A stretch of DNA of 64,000 bases from Halichondria panicea (taxonomy: Eukaryota; Porifera; Demospongiae; Suberitida; Halichondriidae), in contig NC_087391.1 of assembly GCF_963675165.1 (NCBI RefSeq), forward strand, positions 2,561,001-2,625,000. The letters are read 5' to 3'. The notes beneath the pieces are model-generated. The model made no database searches. It had not been told where the DNA came from and saw only the letters and a list, made by a program, of their open reading frames with translations. Position 1 is the first letter of the stretch. Each line of letters starts with the position of its first letter. Made by a program: the position numbers and the translations under genes. Shown one piece after another: positions 1-8,665 of this stretch.

Positions 1-28
1 GCCTTTTCCCAGTGGCAAAGGGCAGACC

Positions 29-1028
29 CCCACCATTATTGCACGGGAGCCACCAGGTGTTGATGGTTTAGATGGTAGGCCAGGGATTGACGGCGTGGAT
101 GGTAGGCCAGGGGTATATGTAGGCCAGGGGTAGATGGCGTGGATGGTAGGCCAGGGATAGATGTAGGCCAGGGGTAGATGTAGGCCAGGGATAGATGGCG
201 TGCATGGAGTGAACCACCAGCTGCAGAGAAAACCTTCACTGACGGGAAGAACTGGGATGGATGGGTCGAGTGGGATGAATGGATTGCCAGAGGTGGATGG
301 TGCGAATGGAACTGATGGGGTGAATGGACAACGTGGAGAGAGAGGAGAGGACCAGGATTTGACAACAGAATGATACAATCATTAATGGCACAAAATGTAA
401 GTTGAATACATCGTAAGTTGAATATATGCATGCATGCATGTGTATGTCCTGAAAGTTCCTTACAGTAAGGAGAAATTAATGTGTTTACAATCATTGATTA
501 TTTTTTCACCGTGTCCTTTTCTTGCAGAGAGCACTAACGAAAGTAGTAACTCTACTGGCAGGACTACTCCCTCAACCTCTACCACCCACCATTGAGGAGG
601 CTTTGTTACAAGTATCTTCTGAGGTGGAGAAACAGAGGGTACTGACCACGGCCATTGCTACAGAGGAACAGGAACAGGAAACCACTACCACGGTTAGTGC
701 TATGGAGGCCGAAACTCCTACCACAGAGGAAGGAAAGATGACGCCCATTGTCGTCACCACCCTGAGTGCCCCTGAGATCACTGTCGTCACCCCCCTGAGT
801 GGCCCTGAGCTTACTGTCGTCACCACCTCGAGTGGCTCCAAACCCACTGTCGTAACCACCCCGAGTGGCTCTGAACCCATTCTCGTAACCACCCTGAGTG
901 GCTCTTGGCCCACTGTTGTCACCACCCCGAGTGGCTCTGATCATGAGTCCAACACTGGACCTTCGGCTGGACCGTTTGCTAGGCCATTCCGTAAAAGAAA
1001 GCGATCACAGGAAACTGTGAATTTATAG
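29..1028 (+). CDS. collagen-like protein, 3' exons (partial, possibly frameshifted)
   Basis: Product unrecognised beyond its repeats. From about 40 to 360 the + strand reads Gly-X-Y triplets in pieces (for example PPGVDGLDGRPGIDGVDGRPG near 50-110, and DGANGTDGVNGQRGERG near 295-345), as in a short-chain collagen. The triplets change frame between pieces, so the exon is either a pseudogene or carries indels in its minisatellite. A donor after 409 (AAT/gtaagt) and an acceptor ending at 527 join in phase 0 to a last exon, 528-1028. That exon holds an acidic Thr-rich stretch, six 11-residue repeats (744-941, of the form TVVTTPSGSE) and a basic tail RPFRKRKRSQ before the stop. The repeats would suit O-glycosylation of an extracellular mucin-like stalk (inference). 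The gene starts left of the window. Confidence 0.5.
60..210 (+). repeat. minisatellite inside the collagen-like exon
   Basis: The core GTAGGCCAGGG recurs about six times between 76 and 194, alternately followed by long (GATGGCGTGGAT) and short spacers. The spacer lengths are not all multiples of three, which explains why the Gly-X-Y reading breaks here. Confidence 0.7.
744..941 (+). repeat. six 33-bp coding tandem repeats
   Basis: Six consecutive 33-bp units each encode 11 residues of the pattern (P/I/L)-T-V-V-T-T-x-S-G-S-x. All are in frame in the last exon of the collagen-like gene, so here the repeat length preserves the reading frame, unlike the collagen minisatellite upstream. Confidence 0.85.
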
Positions 1029-1119
1029 GCCATACATGCACTTCATATTTTGTACATCTTATAATTTTTTCTTGTGTAAATTTCATCTCTTTCCCCTTCA
1101 TACTTGCAGGAAAACTTTC

Positions 1120-1471
1120 GATGCGCATAAACTTGAGGACGGGGGAATAATTGCAGTGAGTTACTTGAGGGCAGGCGGGCCATATATGGATGTTTGAATA
1201 ATTCATACTTACATAGGAGGGACCTTTTCTTTTAAGTTTAAATATACTTCGATGTTGTTTGGCCGGCATATGGATTGTTCTGTATCTTGGGAATTCTTGC
1301 CTATAAAAATGATGCGCATAAACTTGAGGACGGGGGAATAATTGCAGTGAGTTACTTGCTTACATAGGAGGGACCTTTTCCATGATAATCATCTGACAAG
1401 TGAACTAATGTATAAATACTATGGCCGGCATATGGATTGTTCTGTGTCTTGGGAATTCTTGCCTATAAAAA
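1120..1471. repeat. head-to-tail tandem duplication, two copies
   Basis: Copy 1 spans 1120-1310 and copy 2 spans 1311-1471. Both begin GATGCGCATAAACTTGAGGA and end GAATTCTTGCCTATAAAAAT. Copy 2 lacks about 30 bp of the middle and has a diverged stretch there. Nothing in it looks coding. Confidence 0.85.
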
Positions 1472-1870
1472 TTATTTTGTAGTTACGTTGTTATGCGGTG
1501 TAAAGGTTCTTCCTGTGTATAAATATGAGTGTTAGTGGGGGTGGTTGCTTGGTCTTTATTTTGTATTGGGCTGTTATCTTCCACTGACATTTGTGGTGTC
1601 AGTCATAATCTTAAAGAAATAGACGCGGAGAGCATCGAAATATTCCTATTAACACTCGATGAACTTAATTCTTTTGGTGACTCCGGTGAATTCTAGTTAC
1701 TGCTGTATATGATGTAACGGCTTCTTCAAGTGGAGTTGATTTCTCTCGCTGATTCTGTATGGCATTAAAAAAAGGCAGACCATGTGCTACCCTTTTTAGT
1801 TTGAGTTATTATAAAGTCATTCTAATGTATATATAGAGGCTGTAAGAAACAACCAAGTACAATTACAAGA
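1472..1870. other. intergenic, nothing recognised
   Basis: AT-rich sequence with no convincing ORF, repeat or RNA gene. Confidence 0.5.
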
Positions 1871-1876
1871 TTTTAA

Positions 1877-2545
1877 GCGATGGTAATCCAACTCTGAAGC
1901 AGTCAGCAAGAGTAATTTTTGAGTATGGCAACTGTTGAAGTAAATGGAAACGGCAGTAGCAAAATACCCAAGCCGAATTTTGATCACTCGTGTGGTCATA
2001 CGGCATATGCTCCTGATGAACTGGTTGTATCCAGGCTTGGCTTGTAAGAATCCCGGAGGCTTGCGATGAGAGACACCATGCACATGAGTAGGAACGGTTC
2101 AAGGCTAGTGACTGATGACGGGACACCGAAAGGAGCGGTAAAGATTTTGGAAGAGCGTGGCATTAATACAGGCTCCAGCAACTGTAATGTTTAATGTTCT
2201 CTCATTTGAAAGGAAGCCAGCCTGGAAAAGAAATGGAGAAGGAAGAATACAAATCGTACCAATAACTTTAACGATCACAATCAAAGAACAATTAGCCTAA
2301 AATCAGTTTACACCTATAGTTTATACACCTAGTTTTGTATTTGCATTTCATTATTGAACTGATGTGATGATGTGAACTGAAGCTGATAAAAAAAAATACT
2401 ATGCATTACACGTTAGCAAGATTGGTTAACATCTTCGCTGTCGATATAGATAGCCATAATAATATTATTAGTCGTGTGTGCATGGATGCACGTTGTTGTT
2501 ATGGTTAATTACATGTAACTTTCATGTTCAGGGTACATGTATATA
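1877..2545 (+). pseudogene. decayed partial copy of the DDE transposon at 8666-11273
   Basis: This stretch aligns with about 10040-11180 of the intact transposon. The transposase coding part runs from its residue ~360 region (AATCCAACTCTGAAGCAGTC) through the CGGCATATGC block after the second catalytic Asp, to the C-terminal GCCTGG region near 2220. Several internal deletions remove, among others, the DNA between 1935 and the AAATGGAAACGGCAGTAG block. The 3' untranslated part follows (AGAACAATTAGCCTAAAA near 2285) up to the shared TTCAGGGTACATGTA near 2527. Stops and frameshifts are frequent. Neither terminal inverted repeat is present, so it is a truncated relic. Confidence 0.85.
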
Positions 2546-2925
2546 TATATAGATGACATAACAACCTATATTAACAAATCATCTGTTTTCATCTTTGCTG
2601 TGTTCATTGCAGATATATAATTATAGCCGTGCATGTGGGGCTTCAGGACACTGCTTGTATATGCACATATACCTCATGCTATATAATTATTATTACGTAT
2701 ATTATTTTATGTATAAAAATTATATGCAGGACGAACGATAACGACCCAAAGCCACCATTTGCCAAAAAACTCTTTAATTAATTAAGTGATTGTATTACTG
2801 AAACTTAAGTAACTGTATAAGTACAAACTTAAGTAACTGTATATATACTAACTTAATTGTATATATAGCAAATGTATGCCGTTCTATTATAATAAATTAC
2901 CATGATGATACAAAACTAATTTAAA
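2546..2925. other. AT-rich intergenic spacer
   Basis: Strongly AT-rich with short TA runs (2540-2556). The ACTTAAGTAACTGTATA motif occurs twice near 2804 and 2827. No gene seen. Confidence 0.5.
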
Positions 2926-2929
2926 GAGT

Positions 2930-3243
2930 GAGCTCACAAGAGGACCTACAAACGGACCTTGACCATCTATTGTCTTAGTGTGACAAGTGGAATCTCTCTT
3001 TAAACACAAATAAGTGTATCAGTATGCATATACATTTTGGGCCAAAAAAATCGTTCGCATACCTACTCTTTAGGTAACACACCAATTTTGTCTACAGAAT
3101 CGTATAAATACTTAGGCATCACGGTCCAAAAATCTCTCTCGTGGTCATCACACGTAAACACGATATGTAAGAAGGCCTTCACTTCATTAGAAGAGCAATC
3201 CAGTGTGCCTCAATCAAAATATTGGTCGCATGTGTGCAAATAG
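2930..3243 (+). pseudogene. non-LTR retrotransposon reverse transcriptase fragment
   Basis: Two reading frames together give the end of a LINE-type reverse transcriptase. First comes a stretch readable as DLDHLLS-stop-CDKWNLSLN followed by TNKCISMHIHFG. After a frameshift near 3040, ESYKYLGITVQKSLSWSSH and VNTICKKAFTSL follow, the usual YLGV-x(6)-W-x-x-H-x-x-x-I-x-x-K-A thumb motif of CR1/jockey-like elements. An internal stop and a frame change mean it is dead. No palm motif (F/Y-A-D-D) was found upstream, so only the thumb region survives. Confidence 0.75.
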
Positions 3244-3587
3244 AAGCCTCTATTCCTGTGTGTACGTACAGGTATCTCCTCAGACGGGAAGAAAGGACGA
3301 GCACTTAGTTGAGGTAATTATAAGTGTTGAAAGCCTAGCTTGTAAGTAAAATAATGTATAGGATTTAGATCAAGATCAACTAAACGATTCCAGGATATTT
3401 GATGCAAGTTTCTGTGTAAGTTTGACTTAATTAGTCGATCGCACATAATTATGCAATTTTTCTAGGAGGACCCACCACTGTGAAGCAACGGCCAAATGTA
3501 AGCTTTGCACATAATTATTGCAAAAGACACTACTCAGCCAGGATTCGGACAAACCACCAATATATAAAACGTCACCCATAATTTAAA
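3244..3587. other. intergenic, nothing recognised
   Basis: No ORF or repeat of note between the reverse transcriptase scrap and the first composite repeat element. Confidence 0.45.
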
Positions 3588-4044
3588 CAAAAATAGCAGG
3601 ACTGGGTGTCCTGCAGAAAAATGGTGCAGTAGAAACCATGTGTACTAAATGATTACAGTGTTCAGAAGCTTAGCTCAATTGGCAAGTCTGCTGATAGTCC
3701 AATTGTTTTGGATTCCTCATCTGAAGAGAACGAGTTTCTCGTCGAGTTAGCATGCATGTGCTAGTCTATTGCATGTGTTAGTCTATTTGAAGAGCACATA
3801 AACTTATTTATAGCTGGCAAATTAAAGTAGAATTCATTGTTAATCATACTCAGTTACCAGTTCCCGTGATCATGATCTCTGAATGTGTACTACCTGTCCT
3901 TTGTGAGGCCTATATGTTACTGTTATAATTCTGATTGGAGTACAAAGGTACGTAGCGACAGACAAGCATTTTTTTCTCCACTTGGGGTGTGTTTTCATTG
4001 TGCTATTGACTATTAATTTTTTGGAATATTAAGGTCAACACGTG

Positions 4045-5565
4045 TGGCCTCAAACATGTTCATTGGACAGACGTGAAGACATTAGCTTCTCTCATTAGGG
4101 GATTCCATTCACTGCAATAATACAGTGGTAACATGTACTTTATATAATTTATGTTAACTTGTCTTGTGGTGCAACCTGTACCTGACAGCAATTAAGAATA
4201 TACAGGGAGAAAGAGATCTAAAACATGTTCATTGGACGGACGTGAAGATGTTAGCTTCTCTCATCAGGGGCTTCCATTCACTGCACTAATAAAGTGATCA
4301 CATGTACTTTATATAATTTATGTCAACTTTTCTTGTGGTACAACCTGTACCTGGCAGCAATTAAGAATGTAGAGGGAGAAAGAGATCTTAAACATGTTCA
4401 TTGGACGGACGTGAAGATGTTAGCTTCTCTCACTGCACTAATAAAGTGATCACATGTACTTTATATAATTTATGTCAACTTGTCTTGTGGTACAACCTGT
4501 ACCTGGCAGCAATTAAGAATATACAGGGAGAAAGAGATCTAAAACATGTTCATTGGACGGACATGAAGATGTTAGCTTCTCTCATCAGGGGCTTCCATTC
4601 ACTGCACTAATAAAGTGATCACATGTACTTTATATAATTTATGTCAACTTGTCTTGTGGTACAACCTGTACCTGGCAGCAATTAAGAATGTAAAGGGAAA
4701 AAGAGATCTTAAACATGTTCATTGGACAGACGTGAAGATGTTAGCTTCTCTCATCAGGGGCTTCCATTCACTGCACTAATAAAGTGATCACATGTACTTT
4801 ATATAATTTATGTCAACTTGTCTTGTGATACAACCTGTACCTGGCAGCAATTAAGAATGTAGAGGGAAAAAGAGATCTTAAACATGTTCATTGGACAGAC
4901 GTGAAGATGTTAGCTTCTCTCATCAGGGGCTTCCATTCACTGCACTAATAAAGTGATCACATGTACTTTATATAATTTATGTCAACTTGTCTTGTGGTAC
5001 AACCTGTACCTGGCAGCAATTAAGAATGTAGAGGGAGAAAGAGATCTAAAACATGTTCATTGGACGGACGTGAAGATGTTAGCTTCTCTCATCAGGGGCT
5101 TCCATTCACTGCACTAATAAAGTGATCACATGTACTTTATATAATTTATGTCAACTTGTCTTGTGGTACAACCTGTACCTGGCAGCAATTAAGAATGTAG
5201 AGGGAAAAAGAGATCTTAAACATGTTCATTGGACAGACGTAAAGATGTTAGCTTCTCTCATCAGGGGCTTCCATTCACTGCACTAATAAAGTGATCACAT
5301 GTACTTTATATAATTTATGTCAACTTGTCTTGTGGTACAACCTGTACCTGGCAGCAATTAAGAATGTAGAGGGAGAAAGAGATCTAAAACATGTTCATTG
5401 GACGGACGTGAAGATGTTAGCTTCTCTCATCAGGGGCTTCCATTCACTGCACTAATAAAGTGATCACATGTACTTTATATAATTTATGTCAACTTGTCTT
5501 GTGGTACAACCTGTACCTGGCAGCAATTAAGAATGCTGAGGGAGAAAGAGATCGAGATCCTGGCA
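4045..5565. repeat. 169-bp tandem repeat array, about nine units
   Basis: The landmark AAAGTGATCACATGTACTTT (or its variant) recurs at 4121, 4291, 4443, 4612, 4781, 4950, 5119, 5288 and 5457. Six successive spacings are exactly 169 bp. The 4291-4443 interval is 152 bp because 17 bp around CATCAGGGGCTTCCATT are missing. Units are nearly identical, differing at a few fixed sites (ATACAGGG/GTAGAGGG, GACGG/GACAG). 169 is not a multiple of three, so the short ORFs crossing the array are not coding. Confidence 0.95.
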
Positions 5566-5690
5566 TACTCCACGACAAAGCTATGACTTTTTCATGGCTA
5601 CGTCACACGCTGACTGACAGGGAATCGGTGCACATCTCTCAGTTTCTTTGCTTTTGTTGGTGTTAATAAATTCCTTCCCAAAAGTTTACA

Positions 5691-5744
5691 ATGGCTGCCA
5701 AAGCGTCATTGTGTCGCTCTTGCCATATAATAAATGATAACTAG
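5691..5744 (+). other. 17-codon mini-ORF in the right flank of element A
   Basis: An ATG opens MAAKASLCRSCHIINDN and stops. The same mini-ORF is kept in element C at 13508-13561 with one residue changed (final Asn to Asp). It could be a captured first exon with a CxxC motif or chance; two copies cannot decide. Confidence 0.3.
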
Positions 5745-5797
5745 GGCATATGTATACATATATACACAGGCGCCTCGTGAGAAGCACTGATTTTTTT

Positions 5798-6279
5798 TAT
5801 GTTTGATAATAATAGCTAAATGAAAAGTGAAGAAAATAACTGTAGGATCCGACAGTCAACTTGTGTTGTTGGAAGTTTGATGTGGTGAGGTCTAGTATCA
5901 GATCCACGTTTGTTGTGAGCTTATAAAATATACACTGTACTTCTACTTTCTCTCTGTACAGTAGGAACTACACCAAAATAAAAACGTCATGTCAGGCATG
6001 ACACTGTTTCAGTATAGATCTACTTTGTGCTGCCTTCAAATATAAATTATAATAAAAATTATAATAATATGAGCTGACCTCTGCTGATCTGCCTGCTGTG
6101 GTCTAGCTATGTCCCTCCCTTGTGTTGATGCACAGAGAGCTATATAGAGACAGCTAGCCTAGCCTGTGTGAGCAGATATTAAGTTGCACTCAGTACGAGG
6201 TGGCCACGTCCATCTAAGCAAGTGCATCGTTTGCTTCTTTATTGCCTTATAGCGCCCCCGGGGAGAGCACATCTGTTAC

Positions 6280-6321
<42 letters not shown>

Positions 6322-6397
6322 ACATGGGCCAGAATCAGGTAGCACCCGCTCGGCAATAATTATGATAATAAAATTATGACAGTAAATTTTAAGTTTT
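5798..6397. other. intergenic, with an (AT)n microsatellite
   Basis: Contains a pure TA dinucleotide run of about 40 bp at 6279-6320. The remainder is AT-rich without a recognisable gene. Confidence 0.6.
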
Positions 6398-7499
6398 GGA
6401 GACCTTAGTCAAGAAAGGCAGGCCCAATTTCTGAGTTTTCAGGGTATTCTTTTTTCAACATAATGGGAAAAATGGTGCAGTAGAAACCATGTGTATAGAT
6501 AGAGTGTTCAGAAGCTTAGCTCAATTGGTAAGTCTGCTGATAGTCCAATTGTTTTGGATTCCTCGTCTGAAGAGAATGGTGAGGAAGATAACATCTGAGT
6601 TTCTCGTCGAGTTAGAGTGCATGTGTTAGTCTATTTGAAGAGCACATAAACTTATTTATAGCTGGCAAACTAAAGTAGAATTCATTGTTAGTCATACTCA
6701 GTTACCAGTTCCCGTGATCATGATCTCTGAATGTGTACTATACTTGTCCTTTGTGAGGCCTATATGTTACTGTTATAATTCTGATTCGAGTACAAAGGTA
6801 CGTAACTACAGACAAGCATTTTTTTCTCCACTTGGGGTGTGTTTTCATTGTGCTATTGACTATTGGAATATTAAAAACGTGTGGCCTCAAACATATTCAT
6901 TGGACAGACGTGAAGATGTTAGCTTCTCTCATCAGGGGCTTCCATTCACTGCACTAATAAAGTGATCACATGTACTTTATATGATTTATGTCAACTTGTC
7001 TTGTGGTACAACCTGTACCTGGCAGCAATTAAGAATGTAGAGGGAGAAAGAGATCTTAAACATGTTCATTGGACGGACGTGAAGATGTTAGCTTCTCTCA
7101 TCAGGGGCTTCCATTCACTGCACTAATAAATTGATCACATGTACTTTATATAATTTATGTCAACTTGTCTTGTGGTACAACCTGTACCTGGCAACAATTA
7201 AGGGAGAAAGAGATCTAAAACATGTTCATTGGACGGACGTGAAGATGTTAGCTTCTCTCATCAGGGGCTTCCCATTCACTGCACTAATAAAGTGATCACA
7301 TGTACTTTATATATGTAAACTTGTGTTGTGTTACAACCTGTACCTGGCAGCTATTTAGAATGCAGAGAGAGAAAGAGATCCTGACATACTCCACGACTAA
7401 TTACGTTCCTAAAGGAAGCTATGACTTTTTCAAGGCTACCTCACACGCTGACTGACAGGGAATCTGTGCACATCTTTCAGTTTATTTGCTTTTGTTTAA
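6398..7499 (+). mobile_element. composite repeat element, copy B (three 169-bp repeats)
   Basis: Same architecture as copy A. The left flank begins GGAGACCTTAG (shared with copy C) and holds the TAGCTCAATTGG box at 6517, but the GCAGGAC hairpin is deleted. Three array units follow, with landmarks at 6959, 7128 and 7289 (spacings 169 and 161). The right flank stops at TTTGCTTTTGTTTAA (about 7499), where copies A and C continue. Copy B is therefore 3' truncated exactly where the decayed gene block at 7500-11620 begins. Confidence 0.75.
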
Positions 7500-7513
7500 A
7501 CGAGAAGCGTGGG

Positions 7514-7521
7514 TATAAAAG
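7514..7521 (+). promoter_or_regulatory. candidate TATA box of the 7738-11620 gene
   Basis: GGGTATAAAAGGGGC lies about 220 bp upstream of the first ATG of the decayed gene. The match to a TATA element is good; use as a promoter is inference. Confidence 0.35.
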
Positions 7522-8665
7522 GGGCAGGGCCCGACCAAAAATGTTGCACGCAAACTACTCTTTGCGCTCAGGCTGTATCTTTTAACGTATGTACAGCTGT
7601 GAATATCAGCTAATTTCAAGCATCCCAGATTCACTGCCTTTAGCAACGCTTTTATGAGCGTAAAAGGGGCGTATTGAATGCTTGACATCCGCTTAGACAC
7701 GTGGTCTTTTAGTCAGTAAACAGTAAGCTAGTTTGCGATGGCTACTTCAAGGAAACAGGTGCGCTACACAATGGACGTTCACTTCACTTGATGAAGAGGA
7801 GAAGCAAGCGTTTCTTGGTCGCCTAAAGCACGTCCGTGAGTTGCTAAAGCCTCCTGGAAGCCCTCTGCTTGACAACTTTAGCCTGTTGAGCACACTCTGT
7901 GCTTCTGTTGAAGGTGACCCAGATCACTCACACCCTCCCCCTACCCCTGTTACTGCAATCAGGAGCTTTATGAGCAACAATGGTAAGCAATACAAGCATC
8001 ATCAGTAAATGCTCTATGAAGCATCATGCAGGTATGTACAAAACGATACTTCCGATGGGCAACAACTCTTTGCCACGGAGTATCATTGTTTCACTGACCT
8101 AGTGAAAAAAGTCCCTGGGAAGTCCAGTCAATAGTACAGGTGTGTGTTGACAGTTGACTATCAGTTTTATAAAATACACATGTGTTTTGTTGTAGAAAGG
8201 ACATGTGGTACGAGCTCTTTTTTGCTGCCGACGCTGTAAGGTGCAGAAGAGAAAGTGGTCTAGCTCCCGCGTATTTAGAGGCCATTATTTGGTGAACCAG
8301 AAGTGCAGTTCTGTGGTTTAGGGACTGTTGGTCAAAGTTATATCCGACAAGGTTAGCTCACTCCAACTATACCCAGAGTGTAAGAGTGTTTCCTCAGTGT
8401 ACGGAAAGCTAGGTTACCGTGACATAGTACAAAGGACAGCAAACGTGAGCATGATGTCGGCTGTTTTTGATGTGAAGGCCCTTCCTGAGTATACCACCAA
8501 CAAAGGAGAGGTGTGTTTCTGTACCGTATTACTAGAATAGTTGTAATAAATAATTTTATTGTTGTTTTAAACTTAGTGGGTAATCACTGATGCCCGGCAA
8601 GACCACACAACTGTGCCTTGCCTGTCTGGAAGGTGGGAAGTTAGTGTGTCCCTGTCAGTTCTGTA

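Larger units (their letters stand above)
3588..5797 (+). mobile_element. composite repeat element, copy A (tRNA-like head plus nine 169-bp repeats)
   Basis: This is the longest of three related elements in the window (others at 6398-7499 and 12341-13605). The left flank (3588-4050) contains a GCAGGAC/GTCCTGC hairpin (3596-3614) and a TAGCTCAATTGG box at 3671 that matches a tRNA D-arm/A-box. It continues to GGCCTCAAACATGTTCATTGG. The centre is the 169-bp tandem array. The right flank (about 5540-5797) starts GATCCTGGCATACTCCACGA, includes ACAATGGCTGCCAAAGCGTC and ends at GCACTGATTTTT. No transposase, terminal inverted repeat or clear target duplication was found. I infer a non-autonomous mobile element of undetermined class (SINE-like or Helitron-like). 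Confidence 0.75.

Noticed and set aside
36-494. 152-codon - strand ORF
   Set aside because: Antisense of the collagen minisatellite; low-complexity His/Ser/Pro translation.
572-944. - strand ORFs over the Thr-rich exon
   Set aside because: Mirror frames of the 33-bp repeats; the + frame has splice support.
3660-3740. Functional tRNA gene
   Set aside because: An A-box-like and a weak B-box-like word are present, but the D-stem, acceptor and anticodon stems do not pair.
4045-5565. CRISPR-like array
   Set aside because: Units are contiguous without unique spacers, far too long, and the genome is eukaryotic.
4401-5666. ORFs of 68-69 residues crossing the 169-bp array (LYLAAIK... KHVHWTD)
   Set aside because: The unit length is not a multiple of three and the same peptide is cut by stops in every unit; the ORFs are a by-product of the repeat.
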